A stretch of 64,000 nucleotides of DNA from Wenjunlia tyrosinilytica. GTDB lineage: Bacteria; Actinomycetota; Actinomycetes; Streptomycetales; Streptomycetaceae. The stretch spans positions 62,001-126,000 of the forward strand of contig NZ_BMMS01000006.1 in assembly GCF_014646055.1 (NCBI RefSeq), read 5' to 3'. Numbering within the stretch: position 1 is the first letter of the stretch; every line of letters begins with the position of its first letter. Positions 17,526-25,986 of this stretch are shown here, one piece after another. Position numbers and translations under genes: made by a program. The notes below the pieces were generated by a model that worked only from the letters and a program-made list of their open reading frames with translations, ran no database searches and was not told the origin of the DNA.

Positions 17526-17926
17526 GTGACCCGCCCGTCCACTCGCGGCGGGCTGTTGAGGTGGCCGCCGAGCCTGGCCACGAGATCTCGCATGCGCTGG
17601 CCCATCAGGCCCGCGTCCACTCCCTCGTCGGCCAGCACCGCCAGGTAGGCGCCCGTGCCGGCCGCCATCAGATAGAAGAAGCCGCCGCTCATCTCGATCA
17701 CGACCAGGCGCATCCGCCCGTCACCGTGCGGGAGTTCGGACGCCACCGCCACCGAGAGGCTCTGCAGCCCGGCGCACGCGGCGGCGAGCCGGTCGGCGAC
17801 GTCCTCGTCCGTTCCGTACTTCGCGATGCGCAGGCCGTCCGCGGACAGCACCACTACGTGACGGGTCTGGGGAACGCTCGTCGCGAGGTCCTTGAGCATC
17901 CAGTCCATGTCGGGCCGCTGTGTCAC
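17522..17926 (-). CDS. Conservon roadblock/LC7-domain protein, CvnB
   Basis: A 134-residue roadblock/LC7 protein (MDWMLKDLATSVPQTRHVVVLSADGLRIA). The family regulates small GTPases, here presumably CvnD. It lies 2 bp downstream of cvnA and overlaps cvnC by 4 bp. Confidence 0.92.
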   Translation of the reverse strand: MTQRPDMDWMLKDLATSVPQTRHVVVLSADGLRIAKYGTDEDVADRLAAACAGLQSLSVAVASELPHGDGRMRLVVIEMSGGFFYLMAAGTGAYLAVLADEGVDAGLMGQRMRDLVARLGGHLNSPPRVDGRVT

Positions 17927-17928
17927 GG

Positions 17929-19422
17929 TTACTCACTCTCATCCAGTGGCCCGTCGCCATTGCGGCGGACGGGCCCGTCCGTCGGCGCCTCACCGGAAAC
18001 ACCGCTGTGGAAGGCGGCCAGCCAGATACCCGGCTGGACGGGAGGGTCGGCCGGTGCCGGCGTCTCGGGAGCGGTGACAGGGACGGCGGTGGGCGCGGGT
18101 GCGGAGCCCGCGCGGGCGGGGCGGGGCAGCGGAGCCGCGTTGCGGCGGCGGCGCCGCTGGGGCAGACCGTTGGCGGTGCGGCCGGCGATGACCGGCTCGT
18201 CCTCCTCCTGGTTCGCCACCGTGACCGACGCCGGTACGGGCATCGACACGAGTCCGGCTCCCGGGTAGGTGTCGGGCATGGGGGCCGTGGTGATCACGTC
18301 CCGGGGGACGACGAGCACGGCGCGGACGCCTCCGTAGGCGGAGGGCCGCAGCGACACCTGGAAGCGGTTCGACCGCACCAGGCGGCCGACCACGGCCAGA
18401 CCGAGCCGGGGCGCCTCACCGAGGTCGGTCAGGTCCAGCCCGATCGAGGCCTGGGCCAGCACGCGTTCGGCCCGGTTCAGGGCCTCCTCGGTCAGGCCGA
18501 CGCCGGCGTCCTCGATCTCCACGGCGATGCCGGACTGCACCTCGGTGGCCGTCAGATGCACACGGGTGTGCGGCGGCGAGTACCGGGTGGCGTTGTCCAG
18601 CAGCTCGGCGAGGGCGTGGATGAGCGGCTCGACGGTGGGACCGAGCACGGCGACGTTCGCGACCGAGTGCAGGTCCACCCGGCGGTAGTCGAGGATCCTC
18701 GACATCGCTCCGCGCAGCACGCTGAACAGGGTCACATTCTTCAGCCACTGCCGACCCGGCCGGGCGCCGCCGAGGACCGCGATGCTGTCCGCGAGGCGGC
18801 CGATCAGCGAGTTGCCGTGGTCGACGTGCAGGAGGTCGCCGAAGACCGCGGCGTCGTTGCCGTGCCGGTGCTGCATCTCCCGCAGGTCCTGGGCCTGCTG
18901 GTGGACGATGGCCTGCACACGGCGGGCGATGTTGACGAACGCCCGCTGCGCGGAGTCCCGGAGCTCCTCCTCCGCGACCACGGCATCCACGAAGGTGCGC
19001 ACCACCCGCTGGTGCGCCGCCTGGAACTGCGAGTCGACCTCGAGCTCGGAGCAAGAGGCGCGCAGCACCTGCTCGGGGTGCTCTCCCCGCTGCAGCCGGG
19101 CCACCGCGTCCGGCAGCACGACCTCGGCCAGCCGGGCGGTCTCCGCCGCCTGGTTGGCGAGCAGGCGCCTGAACTCGGCCTCCTGCGCGGCACATCGGTG
19201 ACGCAGAGCGGCATTGGTCCGGCCCCGGCGCACGGCCTCGGCCGACACGGCGGCCAGCAGCGCGACGGCCACCGCCCCGCACCAGGCGACGGGAGCGCGC
19301 GCCCCGGCGGAGACGACGGGCACGGCGAAGGCGGTGAAGACCGCCATGACGGCAGGGGGGAGCAGCCATATGCGAGCGGAAGCGGGCCGTTGGACTCCGG
19401 GTGACGATCCAGCGCGAACCAT
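17929..19422 (-). CDS. Conservon sensor histidine-kinase-like protein, CvnA
   Basis: A 497-residue membrane sensor. The ATG at 19422 has GAGGGT 8 bp upstream. Two membrane segments lie near residues 18-62, separated by a very short loop, so the sensor part is nearly all internal. A helical region follows, then an HATPase_c domain with N-box HALAELLDNATRYSPP and G-box EDAGVGL, and a Pro/Ala/Arg-rich tail of about 100 residues. The classic phospho-acceptor H-box is not obvious, as is usual for CvnA. It heads the cvnABCD-P450 operon. Confidence 0.9.
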   Translation of the reverse strand: MVRAGSSPGVQRPASARIWLLPPAVMAVFTAFAVPVVSAGARAPVAWCGAVAVALLAAVSAEAVRRGRTNAALRHRCAAQEAEFRRLLANQAAETARLAEVVLPDAVARLQRGEHPEQVLRASCSELEVDSQFQAAHQRVVRTFVDAVVAEEELRDSAQRAFVNIARRVQAIVHQQAQDLREMQHRHGNDAAVFGDLLHVDHGNSLIGRLADSIAVLGGARPGRQWLKNVTLFSVLRGAMSRILDYRRVDLHSVANVAVLGPTVEPLIHALAELLDNATRYSPPHTRVHLTATEVQSGIAVEIEDAGVGLTEEALNRAERVLAQASIGLDLTDLGEAPRLGLAVVGRLVRSNRFQVSLRPSAYGGVRAVLVVPRDVITTAPMPDTYPGAGLVSMPVPASVTVANQEEDEPVIAGRTANGLPQRRRRRNAAPLPRPARAGSAPAPTAVPVTAPETPAPADPPVQPGIWLAAFHSGVSGEAPTDGPVRRNGDGPLDESE

Positions 19423-19741
19423 CTGCACCCTCAGAACAGTTGAATGGATGGAAGGACATGCGGGCTGCGGCGGCATCGGCGGGCCACCGGGCAGATACGT
19501 CGACCGCCCGGCCGCACCCGCGGGACCCCGTGTCGTAGCGGATGCGGGCAGCGTCGCGCGCCCGCGGACCCGAAGGCCGCGGACCACCGGGACCTGTGGA
19601 CCCGCCCGGTCTGCGGCACCGGCCACAGCGAGCATGCGCATGGCGTAATCGCGTCAAGGCGCTGCGCCACAAGCCAGGAGCATAGACCGTTCCGCTTCGA
19701 CCAAGAGGCCCGTCTCTCTGAATGATCGTTTTTTCAGGTGG

Positions 19742-19783
19742 AACGACTAGTAGAAAGATCATGTGTGCGAATTTCTAGTCGTT
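19742..19783. promoter_or_regulatory. Inverted repeat in the AT-richer region upstream of the conservon
   Basis: AACGACTAG (19742-19750) and CTAGTCGTT (19775-19783) are perfect 9-bp arms 24 bp apart, inside the 496-bp gap 19423-19918. This part is clearly AT-richer than its surroundings and also has a T6 run near 19729. It is a plausible promoter or operator region for cvnA; the rest of the gap shows no gene. Confidence 0.5.
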
Positions 19784-19918
19784 TCCCTGGTGTTGATGAC
19801 CGCATCGATGACCGATGGTGTCGGGTGGTGGTCGGGAGGGGATATGACTTGATCATGTTCCGGCGTCAGGGGAGGGGGCGGCGATCATCCTCGAACTGCG
19901 CGCCGGTTGTGGATCGGT

Positions 19919-19958
19919 GTGGGCGCCGTCCGCAGACCGGTCTTCGGACGGCGCCCAC
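19919..19958 (-). terminator. Terminator after the VOC gene
   Basis: Arms GTGGGCGCCGTCCG (19919-19932) and CGGACGGCGCCCAC (19945-19958) are a perfect 14-bp inverted repeat. The loop itself contains the palindrome AGACCGGTCT. It lies 17 bp beyond the stop of the minus-strand VOC gene. Confidence 0.85.
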
Positions 19959-19975
19959 GCTCGCTCTTCCGACGG

Positions 19976-20347
19976 TCAGCCCCGGGCGGGCAACTGCTGC
20001 ACCGCCCAGGCGTTGCCGTCCGGGTCGCTGAAGAAGACGAACGAGCCCCAGGGGAACTCCTGGACCTCGCTGACCTCCACACCCCGCCCGGCGAGTTCCG
20101 CCCGTGCCGCCTCGATGTCCGCGACCACCAGCTGCAGGCCCTTGACCGAGCCGGGCGCGCTGTCGACGATCCCGGTCCCGAGCGCGATCGAGCAGGCGGA
20201 GCCGGACGGTGTGAGCTGCACGAAGCGGATCTCGTCGCTGACCTTGTGGTCGTGGTCGGCGTTGAAGCCCACCTTCTCCGTGTAGAAGGCCTTCGCCCTG
20301 TCCACATCGGAGACCGGCACCGCCACCAGCTCGAGCTTCCAGTCCAT
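19976..20347 (-). CDS. VOC-family (glyoxalase/bleomycin-resistance-like) protein
   Basis: A 123-residue vicinal-oxygen-chelate protein; the ATG at 20347 follows GGAAGAGG. Two beta-alpha-beta-beta-beta modules are visible (ELVAVPVSDVDRAKAFYTEKVGF; KGLQLVVADIEAARAELAGRGVEVSEVQ), ending in the common FSDPDGNAWAVQQ. Such proteins include lyases, dioxygenases and drug-binding resistance proteins; specificity cannot be told here. It has its own terminator. Confidence 0.85.
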   Translation of the reverse strand: MDWKLELVAVPVSDVDRAKAFYTEKVGFNADHDHKVSDEIRFVQLTPSGSACSIALGTGIVDSAPGSVKGLQLVVADIEAARAELAGRGVEVSEVQEFPWGSFVFFSDPDGNAWAVQQLPARG

Positions 20348-20688
20348 GACGCCTCTTCCCTTCCTCCGCCGCCGATCTCGCGAGATGGGCGCTGAGATCC
20401 GCTGACTTTCGCCGACTGAATTATTGGGTTCGCTGAGGAAGAGACTACGAGGCATTGCGGACAGCTCCGGTCCGCAATGCCGTCCGGCGAGGTGCGGCCG
20501 GTGCCGTCCGGTGCCGGGGCGAACCGGGAACCGGCCGCCTGGCTGGGGCGCGAGCCGATGGGCGGGTGAACGCGGGGGATCCCGGGTGGGCGGTCCAGGG
20601 GGCCGGGGTGCCACGGGGCCGGGGTGCCGTTGGAACCGCCCGCCCGGCGGAACCGTTCCCCTGGGGGGACGGCGACGAGGGGGCGGGG

Positions 20689-22062
20689 ATGGTCGAGCTG
20701 GTTCCAGGCGCCAACAGGCCGATGCCGGAGGGCGCCGTCTCAATCCGGGTGCGGGGCCCGTTCGACGTGTCCGTCCTCATCACCGGTGACGACGGGAAGG
20801 TGGCGGGCGACGGCGACTTCGTCTTCTACAACCAGCCGTCCGCCCCCGGCGCCCGGCTGAGCGGAGACACGGTGACCGTGGACCCCCGGCGGCTGCGTCC
20901 GGGGGCCGGGCGGGTGACCGTGGTCGTCGCCGCCGCAGCCACCGGCACCCCGCTCGGTCGACTGCCCGCCCCGGCCATGGTGGTCACCGGTGGCGGTGGG
21001 ACGGTCCTGGCCCGGTTCACCCCGCCGCGCCCGACAGTTGAGAGGGTCCTGCTCGTCGCCGAGCTCTACCGGCGCGCAGACCAGTGGAAGCTGCGGGCCC
21101 TCGGACACGGCTATGCGGAGGGCCTGGCCGCCCTCGCCCGTGACTTCGGCGTCGACGTCGAGGAAGAGGCCGAGCCCGAGCGCGAGGCCGAGCCCGAGCG
21201 GTACGGCGGGCAGCCGGGAGCGGGGCACGGCTGGCAGTCGGCCGTGGGGTACGGCGGGCAGCCGGGCGGGGCGGCCGACGGCCCGGACGGCTTCCTCCAC
21301 CTCGTCAACGCCGAACGCTCCCGGGTGGGCGCCCCACCGGTGACCGTCGACCCGAGGCTGGCCACCGCGGCCCGTACCCACGCGTCGGCCATGGCCGCCC
21401 AGGGCCTCCTCGCCATCGAGGGCCCCGACGGGACGTCGGTCTTCCACCGCGTGGCCGCCGGCGGCTACGCCTACCTCTCCATCGCCGAGCAGATCGTCTC
21501 CGGGCCGCGTACCCCGGGCGAGTTCGTGTCCTACTGCCTGGGCGAGGGGAAGTACACCGGCACCTTCCACGACCGGGCGTTCACGCAGGTGGGGATCGGC
21601 AGCGCCGTGGGCGGCCGGTCCGGGGACGTCTACTGGACCGCGCTGTGGGCCCGGCCGTTCACCGCGGCGGGCCTGGCCGATGTGGCACGGGAGGTGATCG
21701 CGCTCACCAACGCCGAACGGGCGGGTGCCGGGCTGGCGCCGCTGGCCCCCGACATGCGCCTGACCGCGGCGGCGCAGGGCCACAGCGACGACATGGTCAC
21801 CCGTGACTTCTACTCCCACACCACGCCGGAGGGCCGTGAACCGTGGGACCGGGCCGCCTCCGCCGGATGCGCCCACCGCGGCATCGGCGAGAACATCGCC
21901 TGCGGCCAGCGCACCCCCGCCGAAGTGGTCCTGGGGTGGATGAACAGCCCGGGCCACCGCGCCAACATCCTCAAACCCGACTTCACGCACATCGGCATCG
22001 GGTACGCCACCGGCAGCCGTGCGGGCACCTACTGGACCCAGCTGTTCGGCATGGCCCGCTGA
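20689..22062 (+). CDS. TerD-domain protein fused to two CAP (SCP/PR1) domains
   Basis: A 457-residue protein from the ATG at 20689, after a G-rich leader; the longer frame upstream is low-complexity and I exclude it. Residues 1-170 are TerD-like (LVPGANRPMPEG, ISIRVRG-type strand, DGDFVFYNQPSAPG, VERVLLVAELYRR), a Ca-binding tellurium-resistance fold. A Glu/Gln/Gly-rich linker leads to CAP domain 1 (about 203-330), whose active-site histidines look partly lost. CAP domain 2 (about 340-457) is canonical: QGHSDDMVTRDFYSHTTPEG, GIGENIA, MNSPGHRANIL. No signal peptide is seen although CAP domains usually act outside the cell. Confidence 0.82.
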   Translation: MVELVPGANRPMPEGAVSIRVRGPFDVSVLITGDDGKVAGDGDFVFYNQPSAPGARLSGDTVTVDPRRLRPGAGRVTVVVAAAATGTPLGRLPAPAMVVTGGGGTVLARFTPPRPTVERVLLVAELYRRADQWKLRALGHGYAEGLAALARDFGVDVEEEAEPEREAEPERYGGQPGAGHGWQSAVGYGGQPGGAADGPDGFLHLVNAERSRVGAPPVTVDPRLATAARTHASAMAAQGLLAIEGPDGTSVFHRVAAGGYAYLSIAEQIVSGPRTPGEFVSYCLGEGKYTGTFHDRAFTQVGIGSAVGGRSGDVYWTALWARPFTAAGLADVAREVIALTNAERAGAGLAPLAPDMRLTAAAQGHSDDMVTRDFYSHTTPEGREPWDRAASAGCAHRGIGENIACGQRTPAEVVLGWMNSPGHRANILKPDFTHIGIGYATGSRAGTYWTQLFGMAR

Positions 22063-22160
22063 CCCGGCCCGCCGACGGTTCCCCGCCGGCAGCCGGGCCG
22101 CGGTTGCGGTTGCTCCGAGGCCCCTGAATCCCCCCGGCCGTCGCGCCCACGGGCACCCGC

Positions 22161-22442
22161 GTGGAGATCCCCCTCGTCGACGGACAGGGCGGCGGACCGC
22201 GAGGCACCCTGGAACGTCTGCGCCCGGAACCCGGGGACATGCTCCCGAGGGACGGTGTCCCTATCACCGGCTTTCGCCTGTCCCTCTTCAAGGGGATGGG
22301 CAGTACCCGCGGCAACGCGGAAACGAGCTTCATCCGCAGCGTGGACAACGCCGTGGACCGCTTTCACGCGGGGGTCGTGGCTCAGTTGGATCCCGTGCCC
22401 GCGCGCCGCGTTCAGGCCGCCGAGCCGGTGGCCACCGGGTGA
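22161..22442 (+). CDS. Short hypothetical protein or gene fragment
   Basis: A 93-codon frame starting at GTG without a clear ribosome site, in the 445-bp gap between the TerD-CAP gene and the kinase. The composition (GDMLPRDGVPITGFRLSLF, SFIRSVDNAVDRFHAG) looks more protein-like than its shadow frames, but I recognise no family. It could be a remnant. Confidence 0.3.
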   Translation: MEIPLVDGQGGGPRGTLERLRPEPGDMLPRDGVPITGFRLSLFKGMGSTRGNAETSFIRSVDNAVDRFHAGVVAQLDPVPARRVQAAEPVATG

Positions 22443-22507
22443 ACTCCGCGTCGGCCTGGGCTGCTTGACTGGACTCCGCAAGGGCCGGTGCGGGTGAAGG
22501 GGCGGGC

Positions 22508-25000
22508 ATGGAGGAGTTGGGGGCGGACGATCCCGGGGAGGTCGGCGGGTACCGGGTGCGGGGGCGGCTGGGGATGGGCGGGATGGGGGCGGTCTATCTC
22601 GCCTACACCCGTGGTGGCCAGGCCGTCGCCCTGAAGGTGATCCGGCGGGAGTTCGCCCAGGACCTGGAGTTCCGTCGGCGGTTCACCCGTGAGGCCGAGG
22701 CGGCCCGGCGTGTGCAGGGGCCCTACACCGCGGCCGTGGTGGACAGCAATACGGAGGGGCCGCAGCCGTGGCTCGCCAGCGCCTATGTGCCCGGGCCCTC
22801 GCTCAGCGCCGCCGTGCGCCGGCATGGACCGCTGCCCCTGCCGACGGTGTTCCAGCTGACGGCCGGAGTGGCCGAGGCGCTCCAGTCCATCCACAGGGTG
22901 GGGGTGGTCCACCGGGATCTGAAGCCCTCCAATGTGCTGCTGGCCTCGGACGGGCCCCGCGTCATCGACTTCGGCATCGCCCGGGCGGCGGACGCCACGG
23001 CGTTGACCGGATCGGACGCCCGACTGGGCACGCCCGCCTATATGGCGCCGGAACAGATCTCCGGCGGTGATGTGGGCCCAGCGCTGGATGTCTTCGCGCT
23101 GGGCCTGCTGACGTACTTCGCCGCCACCGCGGGCCATCCGTTCGGTGAGGGGAGCGGGCATGCGCTGCTGTACCGGATCGTGGCCGAGCAGCCGGACCTG
23201 AGCGCCTGCCCGGCCGAGCTGCGGGATCTGGTCACCGCCTGCCTGGCGAAGCAACCGCACGAGCGGCCCACTCCCTCCGAAGTGATCGACCTCTGCGCCG
23301 AACGGGCGGGTGAGGGGGTACTGGAGAGGGTGTCGCATGGGTGGCTCCCACCGGCGGTGGCCGGGCAGGTGCCGCGGCGGGAGCCGACGCCCCATCCCAG
23401 CCCCGTGCCGGCGGATGTTCCGCCGGTGGCCCCTGCGGTCCTCCCACCGGTTGCCCCTCTGGTTGTCGCCCCGCCGCCCTCTGCTGCCCCGCCGCCCTCT
23501 CCTGCCCAGGCGGCCGACCCACCCACGCGGCCCCCGCTGTCCCCGGCCCCGGTCCCCACCCCCTCGCCCGAGCGGAGCGGGCGAAGGTCCCCGGCACGGA
23601 TCGCCGGTGCGCTGCTTGCGGCTCTGGTCGTCATCGGCGGGGCGACATTCGCCGTCGTTCAGCTCACCGGGGACGGCAAGGGCGAGGGCAGCGGTGGCAA
23701 CCCCGCGGCGGGAGGGAAGCCCCTGGGCGACATCGTCGTCGCCGGGAAGCCTGTCACCGGGTCACGGCGCCTGGATGACAAGGGGACAACCGTGCCCTAC
23801 CAGCGCACCTACACCGCGGGCGAGTTGTACTCCTCCGTCACCGGCTTCCGTTCGCGTGCCTACGGGTCCAGCCAGCTCGAGGCGATGTTCCAGTCCGTCC
23901 TCGACGGCACGGACGGACGGCTGAGCAAGTCGTCCGGACCGGGCAACGTGGTGACGACGATCGACCCTTCCGTCCAGAAGGCGGCCTTCGAGGCGCTGGG
24001 CGACAAGAAGGGCGCGGCCGTGGCGATCGACCCGTCCAACGGGGCCATCCTCGGGCTGGTCAGCACGCCCTCGTACGACCCGTCGGTCTTCAGCGGGAAC
24101 AGCACGTCGGACAAGGCCAGTTGGACGAAGCTCAACGGGGACGCCACCGGTCCGCTGCGCAACCGCGCCCTGCGCGAGACCTATCCCCCCGGCGCCACCT
24201 TCCAACTGGTGGCGGCAGCGGCGGCGTTGGAGAGCGGCCTGTACCGGTCGGTCGACGACAGGACCGACAGCCCGGATCCCTATGTCCTTCCCCGGACCAG
24301 CACCCAGGTCACGAGCGGCGACACCTCGGGCGCCTGCGCGAACGCCAGCCTGCGCACCGCGCTCGTCCTCTCCTGCTCCAACGTCTTCGCGAAGGCGGCC
24401 GCCACGCTCGGGGAGGACAAGGTGAGGGCGACCGCGGAGAAGTTCGGCTTCAACACCGAGAAGCCGAAGGTGCCCGTGGCGGCCGCGCAGAGCGTCTTCC
24501 CGGAGGGGATGCGGTCGGCGGAGGTGGCGCTGTCGGGCCTCGGGCAGTTTGAGGTGCGGGCGACGCCGCTCCAAATGGCCATGGTCTCCTCGGCGCTGGC
24601 GAACGGCGGCAAGCTGTTCTCACCGCACATGGTGGCGCGGCTGACCGACTCACGCGGCAGGACGCTGCGGACGTACGGAGGCTCCAAGCCCTCGCAGGTG
24701 GTCAGCGCGAACACGGCGAGCGAGCTGCGCAAGGCGATGGTCGACGTCGTCATGGACGGCACGGGCGGGGGCGTCCGCCTCCACGACACCCTGGTCGGCG
24801 GCAAGCCCGGCATCACCCAGACCTCCGAGGGAGGCCGACAGGCGCGGTACACCTGGTTCACCTCCTACGCCCAACGCGGCACGAACGGCAAGGAAGTGGC
24901 CGTGGCGGTGGTCGTGGAGGACCCGTCACCCACCTCCGCCGCCGACGGCGGCCTGGCCGCCCGGATCACCAAACGAACGATTTCGGCGGCCTTCGACTGA
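22508..25000 (+). CDS. Transmembrane Ser/Thr kinase fused to a catalytically dead penicillin-binding domain
   Basis: An 830-residue fusion. Residues 14-270 are an intact Hanks-type kinase: GMGGMGAVY P-loop, Lys43 (ALKVI), HRDLKPSN with Asp137, DFG 154-156 and GTPAYMAPEQ. A Pro-rich linker (280-360) leads to one membrane helix (about 365-386), then an external PbpA-like transpeptidase domain (about 400-830). Its motifs are all altered: SxxK is ATFQ (563-566, in YPPGATFQL), SxN is SCS (622-624) and KTG is KPG (766-768). It should therefore not acylate with beta-lactams in the normal way. In related bacteria kinase and PbpA are separate genes and the kinase senses wall fragments by PASTA domains. 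Here a pseudo-PBP takes that place, probably as a sensor. Confidence 0.93.
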   Translation: MEELGADDPGEVGGYRVRGRLGMGGMGAVYLAYTRGGQAVALKVIRREFAQDLEFRRRFTREAEAARRVQGPYTAAVVDSNTEGPQPWLASAYVPGPSLSAAVRRHGPLPLPTVFQLTAGVAEALQSIHRVGVVHRDLKPSNVLLASDGPRVIDFGIARAADATALTGSDARLGTPAYMAPEQISGGDVGPALDVFALGLLTYFAATAGHPFGEGSGHALLYRIVAEQPDLSACPAELRDLVTACLAKQPHERPTPSEVIDLCAERAGEGVLERVSHGWLPPAVAGQVPRREPTPHPSPVPADVPPVAPAVLPPVAPLVVAPPPSAAPPPSPAQAADPPTRPPLSPAPVPTPSPERSGRRSPARIAGALLAALVVIGGATFAVVQLTGDGKGEGSGGNPAAGGKPLGDIVVAGKPVTGSRRLDDKGTTVPYQRTYTAGELYSSVTGFRSRAYGSSQLEAMFQSVLDGTDGRLSKSSGPGNVVTTIDPSVQKAAFEALGDKKGAAVAIDPSNGAILGLVSTPSYDPSVFSGNSTSDKASWTKLNGDATGPLRNRALRETYPPGATFQLVAAAAALESGLYRSVDDRTDSPDPYVLPRTSTQVTSGDTSGACANASLRTALVLSCSNVFAKAAATLGEDKVRATAEKFGFNTEKPKVPVAAAQSVFPEGMRSAEVALSGLGQFEVRATPLQMAMVSSALANGGKLFSPHMVARLTDSRGRTLRTYGGSKPSQVVSANTASELRKAMVDVVMDGTGGGVRLHDTLVGGKPGITQTSEGGRQARYTWFTSYAQRGTNGKEVAVAVVVEDPSPTSAADGGLAARITKRTISAAFD

Positions 25001-25066
25001 GCCTGCCATTCGGCCGAGCCCTGCCTTCGACCGAGCCCGGACCGAGGGCGTCGTACAGCACGGCGG

Positions 25067-25200
25067 TCATCGTGTGATCGCCGCCTTTCGCTCGATGCGG
25101 TGGGCCGGCAGTGCGGCCGGGATCGTGATGGCGAGGTAGAGCACACCGGTGGTGAGCAGGATCGCGATCACCGCGACGACGTCCTGGACGGCTTCTTCCC
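25067..25200 (-). pseudogene. C-terminal remnant of an amino-acid ABC-transporter permease
   Basis: The minus-strand frame ends TTGVLYLAITIPAALPAHRIERK, which closely matches the last helix and basic tail of polar-amino-acid ABC permeases. Upstream the sequence loses similarity and runs into the antisense cyclase remnant, so only about 40 codons survive. It is a family assignment by eye. Confidence 0.45.
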
Positions 25201-25204
25201 CTAG

Positions 25205-25880
25205 GCGGCCGGCCAGTTCGACGGCCTGCGCCACCGCCGCCACCACGGACACGGCTTCTACAACGGCACCCCGGACGCCGAGATCGCCGAGGGCAGCCCG
25301 GCGCTGGGCATCCAGCGCTGGGCCGAACGCGGCATCGTCACCCGAGGGCTCGTCCTCGATGTGAGCCGGTTCCGGCGGGAGACGGGGCGGCCGATCGACC
25401 ACGAGCGCGCAGAGCACCTGGACGCGGAGTCGCTGAGCGCCACCGCGCGAGCCCAGGCCGTCCACCCCCGCCCGGGTGACGCCCTCCTCCCGCACACCGA
25501 CTGGCGCAGTGGTAGCTCGGCCTCGACTCGGCAGCGCAGCGGCGGGTCCGCGAGCCCCGCCGATTCACCGGCGTCGACCAGGACCATGACGTCCTCGCCT
25601 GGCTGTGGGACCACCGTTTCGCCGTGATCGCCGCCGACACCTTCGCCTTCGAGGCACTCCCCGCCCGGACCGGCTCCCCCTTCGGCGGCGGGACCGACAG
25701 CGGCATGATGCACCAGCGCCTCATCGCCCTCCTGGGCTTCGCGATCGGCGAGCTGTGGCGCCTGACCCCCCGGCCGAAGCCTGCGCGAGCGACCACCGCT
25801 GGACCTGCCAACTCGTAGCCGCGCCTTTGAACCTCCCGGGCGCCGCGGGCTCCCCCGCCAACGCCACCGCGATCCGCTGA
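25205..25880 (+). pseudogene. Frameshifted remnant of a cyclase-family (kynurenine-formamidase-like) gene
   Basis: Pieces of one cyclase-family protein are read in three frames in the right order: QFDGLRHRRHHGHGFYNGTP and RWAERGIVTRGLVLDVSRF (25214-25512), then an in-frame TAG at 25513 where WYLGLD is expected, then WLWDHRFAVIAADTFAFEAL and MMHQRLIALLGFAIGELWRL (to about 25764), and finally QLVAAPLNLPGAAGSPANAT ending at a stop at 25880. At least two frameshifts, one nonsense change and loss of the N-terminal third make it non-functional. It abuts the permease remnant. Confidence 0.75.
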
Positions 25881-25986
25881 CCCGGACCGCTGACCCGGAC
25901 CGCTGCGCCGGACCGCTGCGCCGGACCGCTGCGCCGGGTTGATGCGGCCCGTCCCGGCGGTACGGGCGCGTGAGCTGCCCGCCGCC

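Noticed and set aside
20455-20688. N-terminal extension of the TerD-CAP protein
   Set aside because: The extra 78 codons are Arg/Gly/Ala low complexity, while the ATG at 20689 begins directly at TerD similarity.
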